A DNA stretch of 64,000 bases from Adiantum capillus-veneris (taxonomy: Eukaryota > Streptophyta > Polypodiopsida > Polypodiales > Pteridaceae). Positions 1 to 10,798 of this stretch are shown in pieces (the stretch's first letter is position 1; every line of letters starts with the position of its first letter). The stretch lies in contig CM043944.1 of NCBI GenBank assembly GCA_014529385.2, positions 57,667,268 through 57,731,267 of the forward strand, read 5' to 3'. Under the pieces are notes generated by a model, which was not told the origin of the DNA, did no database searches, and saw only the letters and a list, made by a program, of their open reading frames with translations. Made by a program: the position numbers and the translations under genes.

Positions 1-44
1 CAATATAGGGCAGCGCGGTTTAAACTAATTTAGGGTACCCCATT

Positions 45-120
45 TTGCGGGCATGGGGTTTGAACCCGTGATCTCACACATGAGACGCACATGCCCTAAC
101 CACTTTGCTTTGTGCGCATT
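45..120 (-). repeat. tRNA-like (SINE-type) segment
   Basis: Read on the minus strand this has the landmarks of a tRNA-derived pol III promoter. An A-box-like stretch (AAAGTGGTTAGGGCA) is followed by an anticodon-loop-like TCTCATG and a B-box-like GGTTCAAACCCC (plus positions 55-66). The CAT triplet at plus 80-82 would be a Met-type anticodon. The acceptor arms do not pair well and there is no terminator at a tRNA 3' end, so a SINE head or tRNA relic is more likely than a working tRNA. Confidence 0.45.
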
Positions 121-1207
121 TCTGAAGCATGGGGGCCCTAATTTACTTAAAACACGTGTGCAAGGCGACAACCTCCGATAATAATTTAGTGTACCCTAGA
201 TTACTTTTGTAATCTATGGTACCCTAGATTACTTTCGCATCGCCGCCCAGATCTACGGCCTAAAATTCCCCCACCATAGATCCCACCCTCCCATGCCCGT
301 GCCACTTAGTCTCAAGGGGGGTTGGGAAAAATAAGCTGCGATCAATAACTAGCTTGCATTTGTTGCACGTCCCATTATTAACTCCTGCTTTGAGAGCTCT
401 TTGTCCCAGATGGAGCCACACTTATGGAACATATGGAGAGGGTATATCTTGTGGTATTTATAGCTCCAGAGAATGCCTCACTGTTTCAACATTCCTCTTC
501 CTTTCCTATGTCTCTCCTCAAAAGGGATCTAATGGAGGCAACAACCTAGCTTTTTAATAGAGCTATAGATGCCTCTTATGAACATGAATTTGTTTCTTCT
601 ATTTGAAAAAGTATTAAGTGGAAGTAGGTGGCCAAAACGTTTTTTTAAAGTGTTATTAGGGAGAATAAACCAAGATTCCCACTTGAGTGAAGAAGAAAAA
701 GGTGGGCTGAAGTAATGAAAAGCACAAGCTAAGCTTTAGCGGGTAGTGCACATGGAAAAATGGGTGGCGCATGTCGATGCCCAAAATGTTTTTTTTCTTT
801 CTGATTTTATTGGCTACTCTCATCAGACGAGAATCAACGACCGTGCGAGGCTAGTAAAATACATTTTTGCTAATCAATGAAAATAAGGACAAACTTGAAA
901 TTATCCCAAATTTTAGGTTGAATTACTCTGAAATTTCTGTGAATATCCTGGTTTTCTTAAAGGCAAGCTCAAAATCTAACCTAGATTTCAGAAATTCAAC
1001 TAGTTAGAATGCACTAGAGCCTGGTTTTTTTGTGGGCGACTTGAAATTATTCCGGTTTTAGGTCAAAATTTGAAGCTTCCGCCTGGTAATTACACTAAAA
1101 CTTGTGTAAGTTTGTCGGTTTTCTTAAAGGCACTAGACCCTGGTTTTTTTGTCCACTCCGACTGCTATCAGGTTGAGGAGAAAAAAAATTGTGCACCACA
1201 CGTGGAC

Positions 1208-1211
<4 letters not shown>
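121..1211. other. AT-rich non-coding stretch
   Basis: No supported gene. Short ORFs are present, but none has recognisable protein sequence. There are small local repeats (ccctagattac at 191-235) and two similar 'cactaga(g)cctggtttttttgt' phrases near 1012 and 1132, which suggest an old local duplication. Confidence 0.5.
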
Positions 1212-1286
<75 letters not shown>

Positions 1287-1300
1287 AGAAGAAGAAGAAG
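1212..1300. repeat. (GA)n-(GAA)n microsatellite
   Basis: About 70 bases of uninterrupted GA pass directly into a short GAA run. The apparent Arg-Glu or Ser-Leu proteins read across it on either strand are translations of the repeat and not genes. Confidence 0.97.
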
Positions 1301-1479
1301 TAGTGAGTTTTAGCGTCGTAGGAAACTATCCCAAGAGATCGACGAGGAGGGTTGAACTCAAGAGAGAGAGGCCAGCTTGCAGGTGTGTCAGGCCAATAGG
1401 GGTGGACGTAGAGAGACAGAGAGATCTGCATCTCGAAAGACACTGGAATAGTTGTAAGGGGAAATAACGGTGATGGGCA

Positions 1480-2417
1480 TGTGTTGGACGGATACGCTGC
1501 AACGGACGTAAGCACAACGAGAACTCACCTAACATGTAATGCCAGCTAAGGACAAAGCTCGACCCGCAGGCGCGTGGAAGCAAGCATAAGGTGTCAACCT
1601 ACACTCGACGACTCCTAAACTAATTCCTACAGAGGTCTCTACCAATTGTCTAAGTCACAGCCTTCAAGAGTGCATAAGAGGAAACTTCCTACAACGCTTT
1701 CTAGAGTCAAACACCCATCAAACAATCTCGAAACACCATAGAACTTGAAGGAGATCCTACTAATACCAATAGGTCTCTCTCCCTAAGGTCTAAGAACCAA
1801 AATCCCAACCTAAAACACCTGGTGCAGAAACACGTAGGATGTCTGGCCGAAATCTGCAGGTCTTCGTTTCCAAAATCTAAAGTGCCTAGTGTGTAGTTCT
1901 ACTCAATGTGAACGCGTGGATATGCTGCAATGCAAAATAGGACAACGTATGCTCACCCAAACACCCGATGAAGCTTGTAGAAGGAGCTCGCAAAACCGGA
2001 CCGTACGTGCGCAATGTAGGTATTGGCACGTAGCTATCGTTGGGGGCAACACGCTGCACTTCTCCGCACTCGATTCCAACCACCGGAGCACACGTAGCGT
2101 CAAGATGAAGCTCACGCTCTCTCTCTCATACACAGTACGCTCACTCACAGACTTCAAAACTTGTTTTTAAAATGACAAAAAGGTTTTTCATTAAGGTCAA
2201 AAAGTGGTATATATACCTTACAATTTCTCAAACCCTAAAGTTCCAAAATCAACCATCTACTCAATCTAACTATCAAAACTGGGATACAATCTGGAAACTT
2301 ATGTAAGTTCCAATAATTACAAGGTGAAAAATCAGGTTTTCCTCAATGAATGAATAATTACAAAAATAATAATCCTCCGAATAGTTAGATGCCGTGGGGT
2401 GTTTCCAGCTTCTAACA
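1480..2417 (-). mobile_element. Probable 3' LTR of a minus-strand LTR retrotransposon (left border uncertain)
   Basis: The right edge is clear: plus-strand ...TTCTAACA, the complement of an LTR beginning TGTTAGAA, ends at 2417. A strong polypurine tract (minus-strand AAGGAGGGGGGGAG, plus 2418-2431) abuts it. A TATATATACC motif near 2210 could be the U3 TATA box in minus orientation. I could not find the left TG or a second copy of this LTR, so the left coordinate is only a guess. The call rests on the PPT-LTR junction and the ORF just inside it. Confidence 0.45.
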
Positions 2418-2468
2418 CTCCCCCCCTCCTTGCTCATATCGTCCCCGACATGGCCTTGATCTGCTGCT

Positions 2469-3359
2469 TCATCGTATCGTTTCTCGCATCTTTAGCAGTG
2501 ATTCGTATCTGGCATGCAGGTTCAGCATTGTTGGGCCAAAAATGTCAGTATTTACGGTGAAAAAGCATGTGTAGAATGCTTCTTCAAAAGCCTGGAGGTG
2601 ATAGGATGGTAGAAACATTATCCTTTGATACATTGCATGTATCACCTCCTTGGAAGGCTGACCTGACAGATCATAAGCGTATCTCTATGTATCTTGGAAG
2701 AAAAAGATGTTGTCAGTCACCTGGACTGGCTTGAAGGTTTCGAACACTGCTAAGATGGTTCTGCAGATTTTCCTCATCATAATGCATGTAAGGTCAGGTG
2801 AGCCAGTGAACAACTTTATGGCGCCCTTTAGGGTTTTCACCATGTATTGGACACTTATTCTCTCGCCTTCCTTCAAGCCCAGCAGCTTGGGGTAGTTCAG
2901 CCAAGTGGGTTGGCTTCTTTGCAAAATTTCCTGCGCTTTCCACATCCTAATCCTTGGTAGAGGACAGAAGCTAAGGTTGTCTCTGATATTCTTAGGTGCC
3001 TCTACCAAGTGGATTAGGTATTGTGGGTACTTTGTAAGCCAGGCCTTCCTCCACTTTGGCCGAGAATCCAGAATGAGCTTGACCCCTTCTGGTTTTGAGG
3101 TATCTGCATTGTAAAGAGGTACAGCTGGCTCTTCTCTGATCCGCTTGTTTATGTTAGTTGCCTCATATTTCAGCAATGGATATGGGAGAGAGGGTTGAAT
3201 CCACTCGCGCCTAAGGTTGCTGGCGTCGATCTTCTGAATATTCATAGACTTGACGACCCTCTGTTCCCACTCCAAGGCTTCCTTTGTGGTTTCTCTGAGC
3301 TCTACCTCTATTGCTTTATGCAATTTTTCTTCCTCTTCTTGTGTGAGATCCTGCGGCTC
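2469..3359 (-). pseudogene. Unrecognised ORF next to the 3' LTR, with one in-frame stop
   Basis: On the minus strand a frame stays open from 3359 to a TGA at 2469-2471, broken only by TAG at 2685-2687; that is 296 codons before the terminal stop, counting the TAG. The N-terminal part is acidic and helical (QEEEEKLHKAIEVEL), probably coiled coil. The rest is mixed, Trp/Tyr-rich and globular looking. I do not recognise a family: it lacks RT, integrase, protease and zinc-knuckle motifs. It ends only about 40 bases before the polypurine tract of the adjoining LTR and runs in the same direction. That is where LTR elements carry an envelope-like or accessory extra ORF. No gag-pol precedes it, since the next element's LTR begins near 3596. 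A captured host gene is an alternative. Confidence 0.5.
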
Positions 3360-3595
3360 TTAAGAGGACCCTTCTAGGATTTCCTCTTGCACAGGCCTTG
3401 TCAGGAGTTTTTTGGAGCAAGGGATTGCGCATATGTACATATACATGCATGGTGCATCAAATAAAGAATTGCCCATTTTTCAGAGCCAGGTGGTTACGTG
3501 GGGCCCACATGTGTACAGGTAGGACAGGGTGTACATAGTGCATCGATTTTCAATATTACCAGTACCAGTGTGTTTTTTCTACAATAAGGAGGAGT

Positions 3596-4609
3596 TGGTC
3601 GCACGTAAAACTTCTCGAGGAAGCTATCCGCGGGCCGACGACATGAGGTAAGCAGGTGCGTCAGATGGCATCGAGTGGCGTCAAGAGGTCTAACGGGGTC
3701 AATACTTGCACGCGGAGAAGTATGGACACGACGTGGGTGTTTTATTGTGATACTTATGCAGCAAGGTCATCATGAGGACCATTTTTTGGGGCCACTTCAC
3801 GTGGTTGCGGGATGCATTATTTGGAAAAACTGAGTGCCAGGTGTGCGGATGATGCAAAAAGGTGACAACTATGCACTGCGAGGTCAGTTTTTGGCCTGTT
3901 CGGGGTCCGTTTGAGGTCATCTAAAAGGCCACGGGTGCCCAACTAATAAAGCTAAGTGTGGGAACTAAAAAAACTGAGAGAATACCAGAAAAAACGTGGA
4001 GAAGAGAGGAGGAACAACCGCAAGTGTGTTTTTGTTGTTTTTGGAGCATTTTTTGGCCCTAAACTGCTCATTCGAGGTCGGATTTGAGCACCGTGACATT
4101 GTAGGGCGGGGTTTTTGAGCGTTCCGGACGCAATGGGATGATGCAAAAAGGTGACAACTATGCACTGCGAGGTCAGTTTTTGGCCTGTTCGGGGTCCGTT
4201 TGAGGTCATCTAAAAGGCCACGGGTGCCCAACTAATAAAGCTAAGTGTGGGAACTGAGAAAACTGAGAGAATACCAAAAAAAACGTGGAGAAGAGAGGAG
4301 GAACATCCGCAATGTGTGTGTTTTAGCTGTTTTGGAGCATTTTTTGGCCCGGGCTGAGCTTCATTGAGTCTAAGCAACACCAATTTTCCTCCTTTGAGCT
4401 GGATTGAGAGTGTGTGTGTGAGTGTGTATGTGTGAGTGTTGAGTGGGCAAGTGGGAAATCTCTCTCTTCTCACTCCGTCTGTGTGTTTCCTGTCTCGGCC
4501 AGGCTCGTTGTGTAAGCCGAGTGGTGCCCCATAATGTGTGTATGTATCATCCCAAGAGTGTGTGTCGGGTCATTATAGAGGCGTTGTGTGTGTTTCCATC
4601 CCGCTCACA
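3596..4609 (+). mobile_element. Probable 5' LTR of the gypsy half of the chimeric element
   Basis: The 3' edge is placed at ...CTCACA (4609), six bases before a primer-binding-site-like TGGCGCCCCC at 4616. The 5' edge at TGGTCGCACG (3596) is only a candidate TG following a purine-rich AAGGAGGAG. A 289-bp tandem duplication lies inside. No matching 3' LTR is present, because the 3' half of the element is of a different (copia) type. Confidence 0.45.
3851..4351 (+). repeat. 289-bp-period tandem duplication inside the LTR
   Basis: The block starting GATGCAAAAAGGTGACAAC at 3851 recurs at 4140. About 210 bases of each copy are nearly identical, including the phrases 'ggtcagtttttggcctgttc' and 'cacgggtgcccaactaataa'. 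The remaining ~77 bases separate the two copies. Confidence 0.9.
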
Positions 4610-4615
4610 TTCTTT

Positions 4616-4633
4616 TGGCGCCCCCACGGAGGA
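4616..4633 (+). other. Primer-binding-site-like sequence (gypsy type)
   Basis: TGGCGCCCCCACGGAGGA begins with the TGG that pairs with a tRNA CCA end and sits just after the LTR edge. It closely matches the sequence at 19626 (TGGTGCCCCCATGGAGGA), which is in the same position in another element of this window. Confidence 0.6.
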
Positions 4634-5650
4634 TCTTCTTCGAGTACCTTCTGCTTCGAGCTTCAAGCTTCGAGATTCGGGGCTAATTTAAGTGTTAGTT
4701 ACAGGTTACAGTATTGTTTCACGAGTACAGTTTGTTACAGTGTTATGGAGTAGTATATTATTATGCAGTGCTTTCATTGTTGTTGTGGGTATGCATCACT
4801 TGGCGCCATTTGAGCGCATTGTCTGCTGGATTGTACGTTACTTGTGGAAACTGCCATTGTATGCATTTGTGGAGCCATACTTGGTTGTATTTGGCAGTCC
4901 CAGCCATTTCTGAGACTTGGTCTGGAAGATAGTCATTTCTGAGACTTGACTATACGCGATTTGCATTAGCCTTCGTGTGAGGGTCGATAGCGTGAGGTTT
5001 TTATTGAGCTGGGGGATTCTCAAATGTGGAGATCCTTTCGGTGATACAGGTAGCTGGAGCACCCTTTTTGTGACCTCGCCATAGGCTATTTACTAGTGAG
5101 TCCTACTTGATGCTCGGGTTCTATTGTTGACAGTTTATGCATACATATATAGACTATATTTTGGGTTCCTACTGCTCTATTTCTGGGGAAACTCTGCCAA
5201 AATTTTTCCAAGTTATGATGGCTAGTTTTTTGGTCTTTTGAGCCATTTATGCTGTTATGCTGTTGAAATTTTGGCAAAATCAGAGGTTAAGTCAGGTGTG
5301 CCTTCTTGGGAGCTTCATGGTTGGCTTTAATGGATGATCAAAATGGCCCTCAATTCACTCCATTTCATTTAACTCAAAGAATCCAGATAAATGTTCATGT
5401 GTCCAGGAAGATTTTTTTCCAGCAGCGCATAGTCTTTATGTTCGGGCCAAGAAGATTACGAGAGATCTTGGAATGTCCTTTGCCTGTTGTAATTCCGATG
5501 ATCAACTACGAAAACTCATTTGATGTGCATGTGTTTGTCCTTATCTAAAGTTGAGCTCCATTGAAGTTTCTGGGGATTCGGTAGTCAAAAGTTTTGGGTT
5601 CTTGCACGTGTGTTCAAAGGGGTTCTCAAAGCATTGTAAATTGGGTAGCC
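4634..5650 (+). other. Untranslated leader between PBS and gag
   Basis: About 1 kb without convincing coding sequence. The 5306-5548 ORF has no recognisable domain and is interrupted before gag. A long leader is normal for gypsy elements. Confidence 0.45.
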
Positions 5651-6505
5651 ATGGCTTTCTCTTATCCGGAGTTTCATGGAAGAAGTGATGAATATGTGGA
5701 AGATTTTTTGGAAAAGATGGAGGTTGTCTGCATTAGCAACCAGATTCATGACCCTGCGCAGATGTTACGTCTTCTCCAAATTTGTTTGAAGAGTGATGCA
5801 AGAGTTTGGTCCAAAACATTTGAAGAGGAGTTGCGTGCAACGGATCCACCTGTAAGATTGAGTTGGGACAATCTAAGGCATGGGTTGGAAGTGGAGTTTG
5901 TGAAGACAGAAGATCCTGACAAAGTGTGGCAAGAAGTACAGGCTTTAGTGCAAAAGGAAGGTGAGCCAGTAGATGCATACATACATAATTTTTCATTGGC
6001 ATGGGAGCGGATGTGCAAGGCCTTAGCACCACAGGTACCCCCGCCTGACATGCTGAAGAAGGATAGGTTCTTGGCTGGTATTTGGGAGAATATACGTTGG
6101 AGAGTGGAGCTAAAGAAGCCTAGGACATATGAAGATGCACTAGAGGTAGCAAGGAACAAAGAGTGGAAGTTGAGGAAAATGAGCCAATTAGGGGTGGAGT
6201 CTTTGCCCATGAGGTCTGAATTTCAGCCTATAGAGTCTTTACAAGGTCGCATGTCAGGGGTTCATCATGAACCAATGGTTCCTGTTACTACTCAGGTTAT
6301 GCCATCAGTGGTCACTACAGCAGTGCAAGATGATGGGCTAAGGCAAGACATGAGGCAAGTGGTAGATTTAATGAAGAAACTCAACCTAAACATGCTAGGT
6401 CAAGTGGGAAATAATCGAGGTCAAGGGAGGTTTGCAAATCGGCCAGGAGGTGAAGAAAGGCCTAGAAATGGTGTTGGACAAAGCAATGGTAGGTTTTGGA
6501 GGTAG
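5651..6505 (+). CDS. gag: Gypsy-type Gag capsid protein
   Basis: The ATG at 5651 begins MAFSYPEFHGRSDEYVEDF; the frame is open further upstream, but only from a non-ATG codon at 5594. It encodes 284 residues ending at TAG 6503-6505. The 'FHGRSDEYVEDFLEKME' start, a helix-rich centre with 'DPDKVWQEVQALVQKEGEP' and 'VDAYIHNFSLAWERM', and a basic C-terminus (GRFANRPGGEERPRNG) are typical of the retrotransposon Gag capsid domain that packages element RNA in the cytoplasm. The zinc knuckle normally at the C-terminus lies just past the TAG, in the same frame. Either the stop is a decay mutation or it is suppressed. Confidence 0.8.
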   Translation: MAFSYPEFHGRSDEYVEDFLEKMEVVCISNQIHDPAQMLRLLQICLKSDARVWSKTFEEELRATDPPVRLSWDNLRHGLEVEFVKTEDPDKVWQEVQALVQKEGEPVDAYIHNFSLAWERMCKALAPQVPPPDMLKKDRFLAGIWENIRWRVELKKPRTYEDALEVARNKEWKLRKMSQLGVESLPMRSEFQPIESLQGRMSGVHHEPMVPVTTQVMPSVVTTAVQDDGLRQDMRQVVDLMKKLNLNMLGQVGNNRGQGRFANRPGGEERPRNGVGQSNGRFWR

Positions 6506-7948
6506 ACGCCCACATGTTATAATTGTGGAGAGTTGGGTCACATCAGCTCGCAATGTGATAAGCCACCAAGGATGGGGGGAGACATGTATCCATTGCCAAG
6601 ACAAGTGCTAACTAGGTCAAATGATTATGGCATCGAAATTAAGGGAGACGAAGGAACCAGTGGACTGACCCAGGAGGAAAAGGGAAAGACAAAAGTGCTA
6701 AGTGTAGTCACCTTGGAGAAGGCATCAAAGCTAGAGGATACATTAGTGATGCTTATTGGGAAGAGGACCACAGAGGATAAGGAAGGAAGAAGTGCCCCAG
6801 GTCCTAGTAAGAAGAAAGGAAAGAGCCATGAAGGCGAGGATGTCAAGGCCAAGAGGAAAAGGAGAGCTCGTCGAAAGTTTCATGTTTCAGATTTTCCACT
6901 AGGGGATGGGAAATTAAGCTATGACTTGAAGGAGGATCTGATGAGCAGGAAGGCAGATGTTACTTTTGGGCAGCTTATAGAGATGGTACCTAAGCTAAAG
7001 CGACAGTGGAAGAGGATGGTTAACCCAATGGAGAAAGAGCCAAAGAGAGGTTCAGTAAAGGTGTTGGCAATGGATGAGCTACCGGACATTTGTCCAATAG
7101 TAGATGTGTGGCATAAAAGAAAAAATTTGGGTCAAGGTTATGTGGATGGCAGAGCCCAAATATGCGTCATAACACACTCATGCGTTGAGAAGATGGGTCT
7201 CACAGTGGCTGGGGTGTCAGGTTTTTGGATCAGATTGGCAAATCATCAAAAACTAAAATGCTTGGGTGTTGTAAAGAGCTTAGAAGTGGAGGCATATGAT
7301 GCAAAGGCAGTGGTTGATTTTCATGTGATTCCAACAGGGTTGGGAGCATATCCTATTATACTGGGCAGACCATGGTTACGTGCAGTGGGAGCTGTTCAAG
7401 ATTGGCGACATGGTACGATTAGCCTCTATGGAAAGACAGGTACCAAGAAGCTTTATAATATGGACACAAGGAAACGATTAGAGGAGCTTTATGAAGATGA
7501 GGATGAGTCTAGTGATGAAGACTCTTCCACGGTGACAGATGAGGACAGTGATAGCACTACCAGCAGTGATGAGGATGCTGATGTTGCATTTCTTTTGATG
7601 GACAAAGAAATCCAGGAGTTTGGTTTAGTTGCATTTGCGAATGAGGTTGAAGATGAAAGTGAAGGGCCTTATGAAGTGATTGAAGGGCTGATTCAAACCA
7701 AGGTTGAGTTGTCAAAGAAGCAGGAATTGATGACACAAATGATCAATGGATACCTCTCAGCTATGGAGAAGGATATATATTTGCACATGCTGGCTAGTTT
7801 TCTTGATTTGTTCATGGGAGATAATGAAGCTTGTGAAATTGTCGGCAAAGGTATAGTTTGTGTCAAAACTGCTAACGGAAATGAATGGAAGCTTAAAGAT
7901 CTTAGGCATGTTCCTCCTCTTCACAAAAATTTGATCTCTACACGATAA
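6506..7948 (+). pseudogene. Gag zinc knuckle + gypsy-type protease fused in frame to copia sequence
   Basis: Directly after the gag TAG, in the same frame, comes a CCHC knuckle (CYNCGELGHISSQC). A Lys/Glu-rich linker follows, then a retropepsin-like domain: 'YVDGRAQICVIT' around 7140, where families usually have D-G/S-G-A, and 'YPIILGRPWLRA' around 7350. An acidic Ser/Asp tract follows at 7490-7580. From about 7790 the text changes to copia style: 'MGDNEACEIVGKG' and 'LKDLRHVPPLHKNLIST' are the C-terminal part of a copia protease / GAG-pre-integrase region. The frame ends with TAA at 7946-7948, where copia relatives have a Gln codon. One ORF therefore joins two superfamilies. It could be a recombinant element or a chance in-frame deletion junction. 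Confidence 0.75.
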
Positions 7949-10738
7949 TTGGACGATGAAGGTCACAACATTGCATTTGGAAACAAACGGTGGAAGATCT
8001 CAAAGGGATCTTTGGTGGTTTCCAAAGGAGAAAAGGTTGGTACACTTTACTTGTGTACTGTTAGCATGCAATCTTCATCTTTTGCAGCAACTACAGAAGT
8101 CGACAGTGCGGTGTGGCACTACCTGCTTAGGCATATGAGTGCCAAAGGAATGCAAATCCTTTAAACAAAGAAGCTTCTACCAGGTTTGAAAGAATTGGAC
8201 TTAGAGTATTGTGAAGATTGTGTTTATGGTAAACAAAAGAGGTTAAAATTTCAAAAATCTAAAAATGAAAGAAAAAATAAAAAACTTGAGTTTGTTCATT
8301 CTAACGTTTGGGGTCCTGCAAGTACACCATCACTTGGTGGCTCATTGTACTATGTAACATTCATAGGCGATGAGACTAGGAAAACATGGATTTATGTAAT
8401 GAAGAATAAATCCGACTTGTTTTCCATATTTCAAAGGTGGAAAGCCTTTGTGGAGAATGAAACGGGTACTAAGGTTAAAAACCTCATATCGGATAATGGA
8501 GGTGAATATTGCAACCAAGATTTTGAAAGCTTTTGTGCTAGCAATGGAATTTAGAGGCAAAAGACAACCCCCAGAGCACCTCAACAAAATGGAATTTCTG
8601 AAAGGATGAATAGAACAATCATGGAGCGAGCACGAAGCATGCAGCTACATGCAAGCCTACCACTTGAGCTTTGGGCAGAAGCAGTAAGTATATCTGGGTA
8701 CTTAATCAACCGGTCACCCGCAACAGCATTGGATGGGGGAGTTCAAGAAGAGGCATGGACAGGTAAACCGGGGAATTATGCATTTCTCAAAGTGTTTGGG
8801 TGTGAGGCTTTCATGCACATAGATAGAAGCCTAAGATCAAAGCTAGTTGCAAAGTCCAAAAAGTGTTTCTTCATTGACTATGGAGAAGGTGACATTGGGT
8901 ATCACCTATGGAATCTTGAAGATGGTAAAATCTTTAGGAGTAGGGGTGTAATTTTTTTCAAAGAAATTATGTACAAAGATTACTTGGAAAGAAAACAAAC
9001 AAAAGAAACAGGTGAGGAGTACATGGAGCTTGAGGATGGTGAAGACTCAAGGACTGCAAACGGTGACAACGTGAAACAAAGCCAACCAAATGACAAGCCT
9101 CAACCTATTCCCCGAAGATCCACAAGACCAAGTAGACCTCTAGAAAGTTTTGTTCCTTCCTTCAACCATCTCTTAATCTCAGATTCTAGAGAGCCAGAAT
9201 CATACAAAGAAGTTATGCATCACAAATCCAAAGAAGAATGGATGAAGAGCATGCAAGTGGAGATGGAATCACTACATCACAACCAAACATGGGAGTTGGT
9301 TGAGTTTCCTAAGATAAGCGGGCACTTCAAAACAAATGGGTGTACAAGCTGAAGGAAGAAGAAGGTGGGAAGAAAAGGTACAAGTATAGGCTTGTGGTAA
9401 AAGGGTTTTCTCAAAAGAAAGGTATTGACTTCAATAAAATATTTTCTCCTGTTATAAAAATGAACTCAATTAGGCTCGTCTTAAGCCTTGTGGCTACTCA
9501 TGATCTAAATCTTGAGCAAATGGATGTAAATACAGCATTCCCTCACGGTGACGTAGAGGAGGAGATTTACATGCTTCAACCAAAGGGGTATGAAGTAAAA
9601 GGTAAAGAGAAAATGGTTTGCAGATTAAAGAAAAGCTTGTATGATTTAAAGCAAGCATCAAGACAATTGACTTGAAGTTCGATCGATGGATGTTGGATCA
9701 TGGATGCACAAGATGCAACTCGGATCACTACGTCTACACGAAGAATTTGTGAGATGGGAAGATCATCATCCTAATGTTGTATGTTGATGACATGCTGATT
9801 GCAAGTGTTAACATGCAGGACATCAAAGACCTAAAAGAGGAGCTGTCTAAATCTTTTTCAATGAAAGATTTAGGTGCTGCAAAGAGGATACTTGATATGA
9901 ATATATCAAGGAACAATACAAAGAAGACAATAAAGCTATCTTAAGAGGATTACATCAAGAAGGTACTAGAAGGGTTTGCAATGCAAAATGCAAAAACGGT
10001 TTCTGCACCTTTCGCTGGTCACTTTAACCTAACCAAGGATATGTGTCCAAAGACACAAGAGGAGATAGCGTATATGTCTAAAGTTCCATATGCTGCAGTG
10101 GAGGTTGTCTTATGTATGTTATGGTCTGGACAAGGCCAGACATTGCACATGCATTGGGAGTTGTAAGTAGATTCATGGACAACCCATGTAAATAGCAGTC
10201 GTAAGCTGTGGAGTGGATACTTAGGTATCTAAAAGAGACAACAACAAATGCTTTGTATTTTGGAGGAACTAATATTTTTCTAGAAGGGTATGATGATGCA
10301 GATATGGCAGGTGACAAAGATACTTGAAGTAGAACTATTGGCTATGTCTTCATGATTGGAGGCACAACAGTAAGCTTGGCTTCAAAGCTGTAGAAAGTGG
10401 TCTCACTTTCTACCACAGAAGCGTATGTAGCAATGACGGAGGCAAGCAAAGAAATTATGTGGCTTCACAGATTCTTAGAAGATCTTGGATTCAAACAAGA
10501 TAATTTTGTCTTGTATAGTGATAGCCAAAGCGCTATCCATCTTGCAAAGAACTCAGCCTTTTATTCAAGGACAAAGCACATTGAGGTGAGATATCACTTC
10601 ATACGCACTCTTTTGGAAGAGGGACATCTAAATCTACGAAAGGTGCATACAAGTGAAAATCTTGCAGACATGTTTACAAAGGTGGTCAACAAGGAGAAGT
10701 TGAGCTTTTTCTCATCTTCAATCGGCATTCAAGGATAA
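7790..10738 (+). pseudogene. pol: Ty1/copia integrase-RT-RNase H, degenerate
   Basis: The order is copia (integrase before RT). Pre-integrase and HHCC region about 7950-8260 (CEDCVYGKQKRLKF). Integrase core 8280-8640, with 'FVHSNVWGPAS' where the first catalytic Asp is Asn (AAC), 'ISDNGGEYCN' intact and 'PQQNGISERMNRT' intact. RT 9340-9960 with 'LYVDDMLIA' near 9780. RNase H to 10738, ending in the usual 'SENLADMFTK'. Breaks include TAA at 7946 and 8162, TAG at 8552, a frameshift near 9325 that leaves the upstream frame ending at 9352, another near 9670, and further stops to 10396. It is not functional. It runs directly into a polypurine tract (CCAAGTGGGAAAT) and the LTR at 10799. Confidence 0.9.
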
Positions 10739-10798
10739 GAAGCTAGGATGGAAAGCAGTCACAGGTTTGGTTTGGAGATCAGTCTCCAAGTGGGAAAT

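Noticed and set aside
45-120. Functional tRNA gene
   Set aside because: Boxes are present but the acceptor and anticodon stems do not pair convincingly and the element lacks a proper 3' end.
1070-1515. ORFs on both strands rich in Arg-Glu or Ser-Leu
   Set aside because: They are translations of the (GA)n/(GAA)n tract with no flanking protein-like sequence. The same applies to ORFs across 12650-12705, 44700-45000, 53770-53850 and 55630-55680.
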